6,443 nucleotides of DNA from Phycisphaerales bacterium (GTDB lineage: Bacteria > Planctomycetota > Phycisphaerae > SM23-33), in contig DNAS01000090.1 in assembly GCA_003485185.1 (NCBI GenBank), positions 3,878-10,320 on the forward strand. The letters are read 5' to 3'. The notes under the pieces are model-generated. The model made no database searches, was not told the origin of the DNA, and saw only the letters and a program-made list of their open reading frames with translations. Below are positions 1 to 5,629 of the stretch, piece by piece (the stretch's first letter is position 1; each line of letters opens with the position of its first letter). Position numbers and translations under genes: made by a program.

Positions 1-342
1 CAGGCCGTCGCCCTCGGCGTGGACGAGGCGGTAGGCGTCGGTTACGTCGTCCAGGCGGAGCATCTCGCGGCGGAGGCTCACCGCGCGGGCGATCCGCTCA
101 GCGAGGAACGATTCGCCGGGCGCGGCCTCGCCGTAGGAGACCATCCGCAGGGCGATCTGCGAGGCGGCGCTGTAGAACGCCCAGCCGAACGGCTTGCCCG
201 CGCGGTCCACGACGCGCACGAGGTCGCCGTCGGCGGGCGAACCGTCCACCCGCCCGACCATTCGACGGTAGAGCAGCGGCCCGTAGCTGACGCTGCGGAG
301 GTGCGCCGTGGCGCCGGAATGTCTGTCGCGGGGTGCGTTCAT
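1..342 (-). CDS. rlmI: RlmI-like 23S rRNA (cytosine-C5) methyltransferase, N-terminal part
   Basis: The first 114 residues of a SAM-dependent rRNA methyltransferase of the RlmI/YccW family (COG1092), cut by the left window edge. In the family, RlmI methylates C5 of a 23S rRNA cytosine (C1962 in E. coli). Visible here is the N-terminal PUA-like RNA-binding domain, with 'GPLLYRRMVGRVDG' near residues 21-34, 'GDLVRVVDRAGKPFGWAFYS' at 39-58 and the linker 'YRLVHAEGDGL' at 104-114, which in relatives leads into 'PGLIVDRY' and the catalytic Rossmann domain. The catalytic cysteines lie outside the window, so the exact target cannot be checked. The ATG at 342 was chosen because the family similarity begins soon after it; there is no good Shine-Dalgarno in front, only GAGA. 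It lies 126 bases after the sulfatase stop on the same strand, so it may be co-transcribed or have its own promoter. Confidence 0.75.
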   Translation of the reverse strand, partial: MNAPRDRHSGATAHLRSVSYGPLLYRRMVGRVDGSPADGDLVRVVDRAGKPFGWAFYSAASQIALRMVSYGEAAPGESFLAERIARAVSLRREMLRLDDVTDAYRLVHAEGDGL

Positions 343-468
343 GTCTCGGCCGGGGGGAGGCAAAAAAGCCCCATTCCGGCCCCGAAAAAGTATCGGAAAT
401 CGCGCGAAAAAGCTCGGAAATCCTCCGGTAGCGTGCGAAAACCGTCCCCAATCCGCCCCGCCTGGGCG
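343..468 (-). other. Intergenic gap between sulfatase and rlmI
   Basis: Non-coding spacer of 126 bases. It holds a two-copy direct repeat (383-422) and several T-runs on the minus strand, including a T6 at 362-367. The only stems next to the T-runs are short (three or four pairs, for example CGGA/TCCG around 414-427), so I cannot call a firm intrinsic terminator. No convincing -35/-10 pair was found for rlmI. Confidence 0.5.
383..422. repeat. Two-copy direct repeat, 22-bp period
   Basis: On the plus strand CGAAAAAGTATCGGAAATC (383-401) is followed after GCG by CGAAAAAGCTCGGAAATC (405-422). Seventeen positions are shared, and the copies differ only in a TA versus C spacer. The start-to-start distance is 22 bp, about two helical turns. 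It lies 40-80 bases upstream of the rlmI start, a usual place for an operator, but binding is only inferred. Confidence 0.6.
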
Positions 469-1820
469 TCAAATGTCGTCCGGCAGACGGAAGCGGTCGG
501 CCGTGTCGGAAATCCACTGACCCAGGCGATCCTGAAGGGCGCGCCGCTCATGGCGGAACCGGAGGTTGTGGGCCAGGTTCGCCTGCTCGTACGGATCCTC
601 GTTCAGGTTGAAGAGCATCCAGGGCTGACCTTCGAACGCGGCGTACTTCCAGCCGTCGGCCGTCACGACGCCCCGCCAAGGACGGTCCACGCTGTCGGCG
701 TGTCCGGTCGGCACGACCAGTTGGCAAAAGGCCGAGTCCGGCTCATTCCCGGCCTGCCGGCCGCGGACCACGTGCCCGGAATAATCCGTGCCTTCCATCC
801 AGTCGGGCTTGTCGATGCCGCACAGGCCCAGCGTGGTCGGAGCGATATCCACATGATTGATTGGGGCACGGACCCGATCGTTTTGGCGACCATAGCGATT
901 GGCCCCGCGGCTGACGATGAACGGGATGCGCAGGGCCTCTTCCCACATGGTGGTCTTTCGGAACTGCCCGTGCGAGCCGTGCATGTCGCCGTGGTCGCTG
1001 AAGAAGACGATGTAGGTGTCGTCCTGCAGCCCAGTCTCGACGAGCGCCTGGCGGATGCGTCCGACGTTCCAATCGAGATTCTCGATCTGGGCGCAGGCGC
1101 CGGCCAGCTCGCGCCGCGCCTGCTGCCGGACGCGGGGGATGTCCGGCACATTGGGGCGCAGGACCAGGCTTGCGGGCGTATGGCGGGCCATCCACTCCGC
1201 CGGCGCCGTGTAAGGGTCGTGCGGCGGCTGGACCGACAGCACGGCGAAGAACGGCTGGCCCTTGCCTTCCGCCGCTTCCCGCCCGCGCTGCCGGAGAGAA
1301 TCGATCAGCAGATCGCTCAGCGCGTCGGTCTCGTAGCCGCCCAGGCGATAGTGAAAGGCGCCGTCGCCCGAGCCCCCGTGCACCCAGCAGTCCCACTGCG
1401 CGTTGTTGTTCTCGTAGCCCCCCCAGTCGTCGAAGCCGCCCCGCCGCTCCGGCGGGATGATATGCAGGGCGGCGCGCCCCTTCTTCTCGTGAAACCCGTC
1501 CACGTGCCACTTGCCGAAATAGCTCGTGCGGTAACCCGCCTGTTTGAAGGCGTGCGCGATCGTCGGCATCTCGGGCGGCATGCGGAACTCGTGGCCGGGA
1601 ACGCACTGGTGGGGGTAGCGGCTGGTCAGCAGCGAGCCGCGGAACGGGCAGCACAGCGGGCATCCGCAGACCGCCTGCTCGAAGACGACGCCTCGGCCGC
1701 CAGACGGTCCAAGTTGGGCGTGCTGAGGTTCGGGTCACCGGCGTAGCCCGTGGCCTGCGCGCGGTGCTGGTCGCCGAAGATCCAGAGAACGTTGGGCTTT
1801 CGGGAGGTTGTATCCGTCAT
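469..1820 (-). CDS. Sulfatase (arylsulfatase A-like, FGly type), frameshifted
   Basis: A type I sulfatase hydrolysing sulfate esters, with calcium and a formylglycine made from an active-site cysteine. The ATG at 1820 opens 43 residues ('NVLWIFGDQHR', 'STPNLDRLAAE'). The reading then has to shift by one base near 1691 to continue as 'GVVFEQAVCGCPLCCPFRGS' and on to the TGA at 469. Restored, the protein is 450 residues, a normal family length. Motifs in restored numbering are metal-binding D17, formylglycine candidate C57 in CCPFR (CxPxR core, then LLTSR), the second signature 'GYRTSYFGKWH' at 96-106 with K104 and H106, H201 in 'QPPHDPY', and the metal site 'FFSDHGDMHG' with D276 and H277. There is no signal peptide, so a cytoplasmic location is suggested, which is unusual for a sulfatase. 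The start is 2 bases after the activase TGA (TGAGCATG) with no clear Shine-Dalgarno, which points to translational coupling. The substrate cannot be told. As sequenced, an intact protein is not made; only an M81-initiated fragment lacking C57 would be. Confidence 0.88.
1689..1692 (-). other. Frameshift site in the sulfatase gene
   Basis: The minus strand reads GCC GAG GCG TCG TCT TCG. Family members read A-E-G-V-V-F here, which needs GCC GAG GGC GTC GTC TTC. One G is therefore missing from a G-run (GG instead of GGG, at 1691-1692). The upstream frame would run on to a TGA near 1626. A mutation and a sequencing or assembly error both fit. Confidence 0.85.
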
Positions 1821-1822
1821 GC

Positions 1823-4800
1823 TCAAACCAGTTGGGCTGCGGGTTGGGCCTGCTCGTTCGGGCGGAGGATGCCCTTGCTGTCCAGGTACGCCTCGCAGCG
1901 GGTCATCATTCCGGCGTCGTTGCTGTGCCCGTCGAACTGGAGGGTCAGGAACGGCTTGCCCGACGCGGGGCGGATGTAGTGCTTGAGGAAGGAATCCGGC
2001 CCGCACTTGAAGTTGGTGATGTGGACGATGTGCAGGTTCGGATGTTCCGCGACGATCCGGGAGGCCGCGAGAATCTGCCGGCCGAGGTTCCAGAACATAT
2101 TGTCGTTCATCTCGCGCACGTCCACCGGGTCGGTGTCGAGGAAGTCCAGCGGCACGCAGTTGACGCCGTAGTGGTCGCGCAGCTTGCGGGCGACGGAGAG
2201 GTTCACGCCCGCGTCGTGAACGTTGTAGGGCCGGCCCAGCAGCACGATGCCCGGTGCGCCGGTGCGGCGCAGCGTGTTCAGCGCGTCGCGCCCCGCGGCC
2301 AGGCACTTGGCGGCGAATTCATCCTGCGCCGCAAACGCCGCCGCGACGGCCGAGGCGATCTTCGCGCGACGGAGCTTCAGCCGCCGGCCCAGCTCTTGGG
2401 CCGGCAGGAACTGCTCCAGCTCGCGCCGCACGGTTTCACGCCCCTGGCGGAAGCGCACCGTCGGCGTCAGCAGGCGCGACGCCCGCTCCTCGATCCGCGG
2501 CGCCCGGCGGACCACGAACGGGAGCGTCTGGTGCCACGGGCACAGGTGGCTCTCGGTGTTCATCCAGCGCGTCTGCTGCGAGATGATGTTCGGCGCCAGC
2601 ACGTAGTCCACGTCGTCGCGGTCCAGCAGCGACAGCACGTGCCCGTGCGCGACGATGATGGGGAAGCACGGTTCAGCCACCGCGCTGTCCAGCCCGGCCT
2701 GGATGATCTTCCGGTTGGTCGGCTCGCTGAGCGTCACCCGCGCGCCCAGCCCAGTCAGCAGCGTCCGCCAGAACGGCAGGCTCTGCAGCGCGAACATCGT
2801 CAGCGGGATGCCCACGGTGGGCGCGTCCGCGCGCGGCGCGGGCAGGCGCGACTCGTCCATCAACCAGGCGCTGCGCATCTCCATCAGGTCCGGGATGACC
2901 GGGCGGACCGCCGCCTTGGCCGCCTTGCGGAAACGGTCGGAGCACTTGTCGCCCCAGTAGGTCTTCTCGCCCTCGACGGTGAATTCCTGGATCGCGCAGG
3001 CGTTGGAGCACCCCTTGCAGGTGAACTCGCGCAGGGCGTAGTTGACCTGCGAGATGTCGTACCCGCGGAAGCGCGACGGCCGCGCGGGCAATGCCGCGGC
3101 GCTCTCGCCGACCGACGCGGAGACGTACGTCCCCTCGAGTTCCGCCAGACCACGCCCTTCGCTCCCCCGCCGCGCCGGCGCGCTCATCACCTCGCGCGCC
3201 AGCAGGGCCGCGCCGATCGCCCCGATCACGCCGTTGTGCGGCGGGACGATGATCTCCCCCCCGCAGACCTCGGCGAAGGCGGCTGCCACCGCGTCGTTGT
3301 AGGCCGTGCCCCCCTGGAAAAACACCGTCCGCCCGATGGGCCGGCCGCGCACCACCCGGTTGATGTAGTTGTAGACCACCGAGTACGCCAGGCCAGCCAC
3401 CAGGTCCGCCTTTTCCGCCCCGCGCTGGAGGTAGCTGTTGACGTCGCGCTCCATGAACACCGTGCACCGCTCGCCGAGGCGCACCGGCGCCCTGCTGGAC
3501 AGCGCCAGCTCGGCGAATTGCCCCTTGATGGCGATCTCCAGCTCCTCCGCCCGCTCCTCCAGGAAGCTGCCCGTCCCGGCGGCGCAGGCCTCGTTCATGG
3601 TGAAATCGACCACCACGCCGTCCTGGAGCGAGATGTACTTGCTGTCCTGCCCGCCGATCTCGAAGATCGTGTCCGGCACGCGCCCGTCGAGCATGGTGCG
3701 CCCGATGAACATGGCGCCGGTCTTGTGAGCGGTGATCTCGTCGTTGACGGTGTCGGCCCCGACGAGCTGCCCGATCAGCTCGCGCCCGCTGCCGGTGGTG
3801 CCCACCCCGCGGATGCGCACCCGCAGGCCCCAGGCGCGACGGATTTCCCGCAGGCCCTCGCCCACCACCTCGATGGGGCGACCCTGCGTCCGCACGTAAA
3901 TCTCGTGCATCATCCGCCCCTCTTCGTCGATCAGCACCAGGTTCGTCGAGACGCTCCCGATGTCGATGCCCAGGTACGCGTCGATCGGACCGTCCCCGTA
4001 CGGCGCCTCGTACGGCGCCACCCGGTCGCGCAGCAGCAGCACGCGGTCCATCGTCAGCGGATTGGTCGTCGGGAAGGCCCCGTGTGCGCTGTCGCTGGCG
4101 GCGCGGAGTTTCTTCATGTGCGCCAGACCGGCCGATGCGCCCGCTTTCGCCGCCAGCGCCGCCGCACCGACGGCCGGGATGTGCGCGAATCCGCGCGGGA
4201 CGAACAACTGCTTCTCGTCCAGGCCCGATGCCTCGCGCAGCGCCCGCACCACCGCCGAGTTCGCCGCCAGTCCGCCCAGGAACGCCACCGGCGGCTCGAC
4301 CGGGTGCGACCGCACGACGGCCGTCCGGAAATTCCGCGCCACCGCCAGGCACAGGCCCCGCAGCACTTCGGACGGGGTGTAGCCCTTCTGCTGGGCGTGG
4401 ATCATGTCGCTCTTGGCGAAGACGCTGCACCGCCCGGCGACAGCCGCCGCTCGCTCGGCCGCAAGGCAGATATCCCCGAGCTCCTCGACGTTGTACTTCA
4501 ACCGCCCCGCCTGCTGGTCGATGAAGCTGCCCGTGCCCGCCGCGCAGTCGCCGTTGGTGGAATAATCGACGATCCCGTATCCCTCGTCGCCGGCCGAGAG
4601 GCGCATGTACTTGCTGGTCTCGCCGCCCATCTCGAAGACGGTCCGCGCCTCGATCCCCATCGCCGACAGGCCCGCCGCGATGGCGCGGAACTCGTTGACC
4701 TCGGCGGCGGAAAGTTTTTCTGCGGCCAGATTGGCCGCCGACCCGGTGAACGTCACGCCCGCCACGCGCCCCGCGCCGACGGCGGAGATGATCTCGTCCA

Positions 4801-4999
4801 ACAGTTCGGTGGCGGCCGCCAGCGGTTTGCCCCGCGTCCGGCGGTAGGGAGAGAGATAAATCCGGGCGTCCCCGTTGGCGTCGGCGTTGAACAACTCCCA
4901 GCCTTGCGGAACGCCGCAGGCGTCCAGGTCGGCCTTGTCGATGATCAGCGAGGCCTTGGCACTGATGGCGCCGATGTCAATTCCCGCGTAGCAGCCCAT
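1823..4999 (-). CDS. Tandem acyl-CoA dehydratase activase-like ATPase (BadF/HgdC type) fused to DUF2229/HgdB-like region
   Basis: A 1058-residue protein of the BadF/BadG/BcrA/BcrD ATPase and CoA-substrate-specific activase class (COG1924 plus COG3580-type regions). Relatives such as HgdC use ATP to inject an electron into 2-hydroxyacyl-CoA dehydratases or benzoyl-CoA reductases. Unit 1 (residues 3-285) has 'YAGIDIGAISAK', 'GGETSK' and cysteines C152 (DCAAGTGSF) and C191 (RCSVFAKS). Unit 2 (341-602) has 'YLGIDIGSVSTN', the canonical 'IGGQDSK', C472 (ACAAGTGSF) and C512 (RCTVFMER). Each pair matches the [4Fe-4S] ligands of HgdC. Residues 661-690 carry CxxCxxxC (C661, C664, C668) plus C686. The region 725-1045 resembles DUF2229 and HgdB-like subunits ('EPCFPIIVAHGH', 'LLGRPYNVHD', 'FKCGPDSF', 'FDGHSNDAG'). 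The start at 4999 has GAAGGA 8 bases ahead; the ATG at 5008 is an alternative. It is soluble, with no membrane segment seen. No separate dehydratase gene is present here, so the substrate is unknown. Confidence 0.9.
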   Translation of the reverse strand: MGCYAGIDIGAISAKASLIIDKADLDACGVPQGWELFNADANGDARIYLSPYRRTRGKPLAAATELLDEIISAVGAGRVAGVTFTGSAANLAAEKLSAAEVNEFRAIAAGLSAMGIEARTVFEMGGETSKYMRLSAGDEGYGIVDYSTNGDCAAGTGSFIDQQAGRLKYNVEELGDICLAAERAAAVAGRCSVFAKSDMIHAQQKGYTPSEVLRGLCLAVARNFRTAVVRSHPVEPPVAFLGGLAANSAVVRALREASGLDEKQLFVPRGFAHIPAVGAAALAAKAGASAGLAHMKKLRAASDSAHGAFPTTNPLTMDRVLLLRDRVAPYEAPYGDGPIDAYLGIDIGSVSTNLVLIDEEGRMMHEIYVRTQGRPIEVVGEGLREIRRAWGLRVRIRGVGTTGSGRELIGQLVGADTVNDEITAHKTGAMFIGRTMLDGRVPDTIFEIGGQDSKYISLQDGVVVDFTMNEACAAGTGSFLEERAEELEIAIKGQFAELALSSRAPVRLGERCTVFMERDVNSYLQRGAEKADLVAGLAYSVVYNYINRVVRGRPIGRTVFFQGGTAYNDAVAAAFAEVCGGEIIVPPHNGVIGAIGAALLAREVMSAPARRGSEGRGLAELEGTYVSASVGESAAALPARPSRFRGYDISQVNYALREFTCKGCSNACAIQEFTVEGEKTYWGDKCSDRFRKAAKAAVRPVIPDLMEMRSAWLMDESRLPAPRADAPTVGIPLTMFALQSLPFWRTLLTGLGARVTLSEPTNRKIIQAGLDSAVAEPCFPIIVAHGHVLSLLDRDDVDYVLAPNIISQQTRWMNTESHLCPWHQTLPFVVRRAPRIEERASRLLTPTVRFRQGRETVRRELEQFLPAQELGRRLKLRRAKIASAVAAAFAAQDEFAAKCLAAGRDALNTLRRTGAPGIVLLGRPYNVHDAGVNLSVARKLRDHYGVNCVPLDFLDTDPVDVREMNDNMFWNLGRQILAASRIVAEHPNLHIVHITNFKCGPDSFLKHYIRPASGKPFLTLQFDGHSNDAGMMTRCEAYLDSKGILRPNEQAQPAAQLV

Positions 5000-5007
5000 T
5001 CCTGTCA

Positions 5008-5013
5008 TCCTTC
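5008..5013 (-). promoter_or_regulatory. Ribosome binding site of the activase gene
   Basis: GAAGGA on the minus strand, 8 bases before the ATG at 4999. This spacing selects 4999 over the ATG at 5008, which would have GAAGG directly touching it. Confidence 0.6.
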
Positions 5014-5056
5014 GCCCCGCCGGCCGGGCCGTCGAGGGAAAGTCCATCCTCATGAT

Positions 5057-5171
5057 TCGATGAAACGGGGCACCATCCCCATCGAGGTCCCTCCCTGGGC
5101 CTCGCCAGCGGAAGTGCTGCTTGGAACTTCCGACGCAGGCGCGATTTCCACGCCGCGCCCAACTCCTATCG
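5057..5171 (-). promoter_or_regulatory. Structured 5' leader of the activase mRNA
   Basis: If transcription starts near 5172, the leader is about 170 nt. It holds three inverted repeats. In the first, GGCGCG/CGCGCC (5138-5143 with 5154-5159) has a 10-nt loop. The second is a perfect 7-bp CGGAAGT/ACTTCCG (5109-5115 with 5126-5132), also with a 10-nt loop. The third is TCGATG/CATCGA (5057-5062 with 5080-5085) enclosing a GGG/CCC stem. I do not recognise a known riboswitch, and GC-rich DNA gives such stems easily. A regulatory role is only a possibility. Confidence 0.3.
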
Positions 5172-5178
5172 GACAAGC

Positions 5179-5208
5179 ATTATGCGCGCCGCCGACGCGA
5201 TTTTTCAA
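5179..5208 (-). promoter_or_regulatory. Sigma70-like promoter of the activase-sulfatase operon
   Basis: On the minus strand TTGAAA (5203-5208) and CATAAT (5179-5184) are separated by 18 bases. Each hexamer matches five of six consensus bases. The expected start of transcription is near 5172. This also argues against any activase start upstream of that point. Confidence 0.65.
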
Positions 5209-5230
5209 GCGAATTCGCCGCAGGACCCGC

Positions 5231-5267
5231 GTGCGAGGGGATTTCCCGGCAGGAAATTCCCTCGCAC
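5231..5267. repeat. 37-bp near-perfect inverted repeat upstream of the activase promoter
   Basis: GTGCGAGGG (5231-5239) mirrors CCCTCGCAC (5259-5267), and ATTTCC (5241-5246) mirrors GGAAAT (5252-5257). One G-T position interrupts each arm and the centre is CGGCA. This gives 15 Watson-Crick pairs per arm. It lies 22 bases upstream of the -35 hexamer, a position typical of an activator site. No T-run follows on either strand, so it is not an ordinary intrinsic terminator. Confidence 0.75.
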
Positions 5268-5329
5268 ACAGAGCGGGAAAAAGCAGTAAGGACAGAGGAG
5301 AAAAACGCAAACCTCCGGAATGTGCGCGC

Positions 5330-5345
5330 AAAAAAAGCCTCCACC
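5330..5345 (-). terminator. Terminator-like 3' end of the RNA candidate
   Basis: Seven T on the minus strand (5336 down to 5330) directly follow GGTGGAGGC. The local stem is short (CACC/GGTG, 5351-5354 with 5342-5345 region), but the same bases can pair with the distant GCCTCTGCC at 5481-5489. That would place a nine-pair helix right before the T-run. Confidence 0.4.
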
Positions 5346-5516
5346 AAGTGCCGGTGACGCGGTATGGAGAAAGAACCCGTTATTTCAAAGTGGGCAGCAG
5401 CCGGCCGCCGGAGCGTCCTGGACTTTCGCTTCCCGAAACGGGTGTATCGGTTCTTCTCTCACGTCGCGCCCGCCGAACACGGCAGAGGCATGAAGGACCT
5501 GAATATTCACTTGTCA
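5330..5516 (-). ncRNA. Candidate structured small RNA (about 187 nt, rod-like)
   Basis: Between the promoter at 5524-5551 and a T7 tract (5330-5336) lies a stretch able to fold as nested stems. The closing helix is GCCTCTGCC (5481-5489) with GGTGGAGGC (5337-5345), nine pairs including two wobbles, directly against the T7 run. Inside it, GAGAGAAGAACC (5449-5460) pairs with GGTTCTTTCTC (5367-5377), eleven pairs with one bulged G. CCCGTTTCGGG and CCGG/CCGG hairpins lie within. The AT-richer segment 'CTTTGAAATAA' sits opposite 'GATACA' inside the second helix, so the outline (long rod, internal bubble, ~185 nt) recalls 6S RNA. I cannot show conserved 6S primary motifs, and about 27 nt at the 5' end stay unpaired. 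It does not look like tmRNA, RNase P RNA or SRP RNA. An unassigned leader or chance pairing are alternatives. Confidence 0.35.
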
Positions 5517-5523
5517 CACTGCC

Positions 5524-5551
5524 ATTCTACCACGCTTTGTATCGACGGCAA
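5524..5551 (-). promoter_or_regulatory. Sigma70-like promoter in the pheT-activase gap
   Basis: On the minus strand TTGCCG (5546-5551) and TAGAAT (5524-5529) are 16 bases apart, matching four and five of six consensus bases. Transcription would begin near 5517, just ahead of the structured stretch. Confidence 0.45.
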
Positions 5552-5555
5552 CGGG

Positions 5556-5577
5556 GAAAATCTTGAGTCGAAACTCA
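5556..5577 (-). terminator. Weak hairpin after pheT
   Basis: TGAGT-TTCG-ACTCA (5564-5577, minus strand) is a five-pair stem with a UUCG tetraloop, followed by AGATTTTCC. It lies about 50 bases past the pheT stop. The stem is short and AT-containing and the T-run is only four, so it is at best a weak terminator. Confidence 0.35.
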
Positions 5578-5629
5578 TCCACCGGTTATCCACCGCCCAA
5601 CGCACGCACGGGCCGGGAGTTGACGCCCG

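Larger units (their letters stand above)
5000..5629. other. Long intergenic region between pheT and the activase gene
   Basis: 630 bases with no credible protein gene; the open frames crossing it lack a Shine-Dalgarno and recognisable sequence. It is less GC-rich and richer in homopolymer runs than the genes. Reading in the direction of transcription it contains a hairpin after pheT, a promoter, a possible structured RNA ending at a T7 tract, a pyrimidine-rich stretch (5268-5329) in which I see nothing else, a 37-bp palindrome, a second promoter and the activase leader. These are listed separately. Confidence 0.7.

Noticed and set aside
340..380. Intrinsic terminator at the T6 run before rlmI
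   Set aside because: The only adjacent stem is GCC/GGC, three pairs, which is too weak to call.
1680..1700. Programmed ribosomal frameshift in the sulfatase
   Set aside because: No slippery heptamer and no downstream structure that stands out; sulfatases are not known to use this. A lost base is simpler.
19..1746. A 575-codon plus-strand open frame across rlmI and the sulfatase
   Set aside because: Same antisense effect of high GC; both underlying minus-strand genes are recognised by conserved motifs.
5000..5176. Activase start upstream, giving 59 more residues
   Set aside because: The extra start would lie at the predicted transcription start, the added residues look non-coding, and the domain begins right after 4999 with a well-spaced GAAGGA in front.
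5385..5510. A 41-codon GTG-initiated frame inside the RNA candidate (minus strand)
   Set aside because: No Shine-Dalgarno, third-position GC well below that of neighbouring genes, and no recognised sequence.
1808..5566. A 1252-codon open frame on the plus strand, antisense to the activase gene
   Set aside because: It mirrors the GC-rich codon bias of the minus-strand gene, is full of Arg, Ala, Pro, His and Val with no recognisable domain, and the minus strand carries clear motifs throughout.
5586..5594. TTATCCACC, close to a DnaA box
   Set aside because: A single site with one mismatch, no cluster and no AT-rich unwinding region or replication genes nearby.
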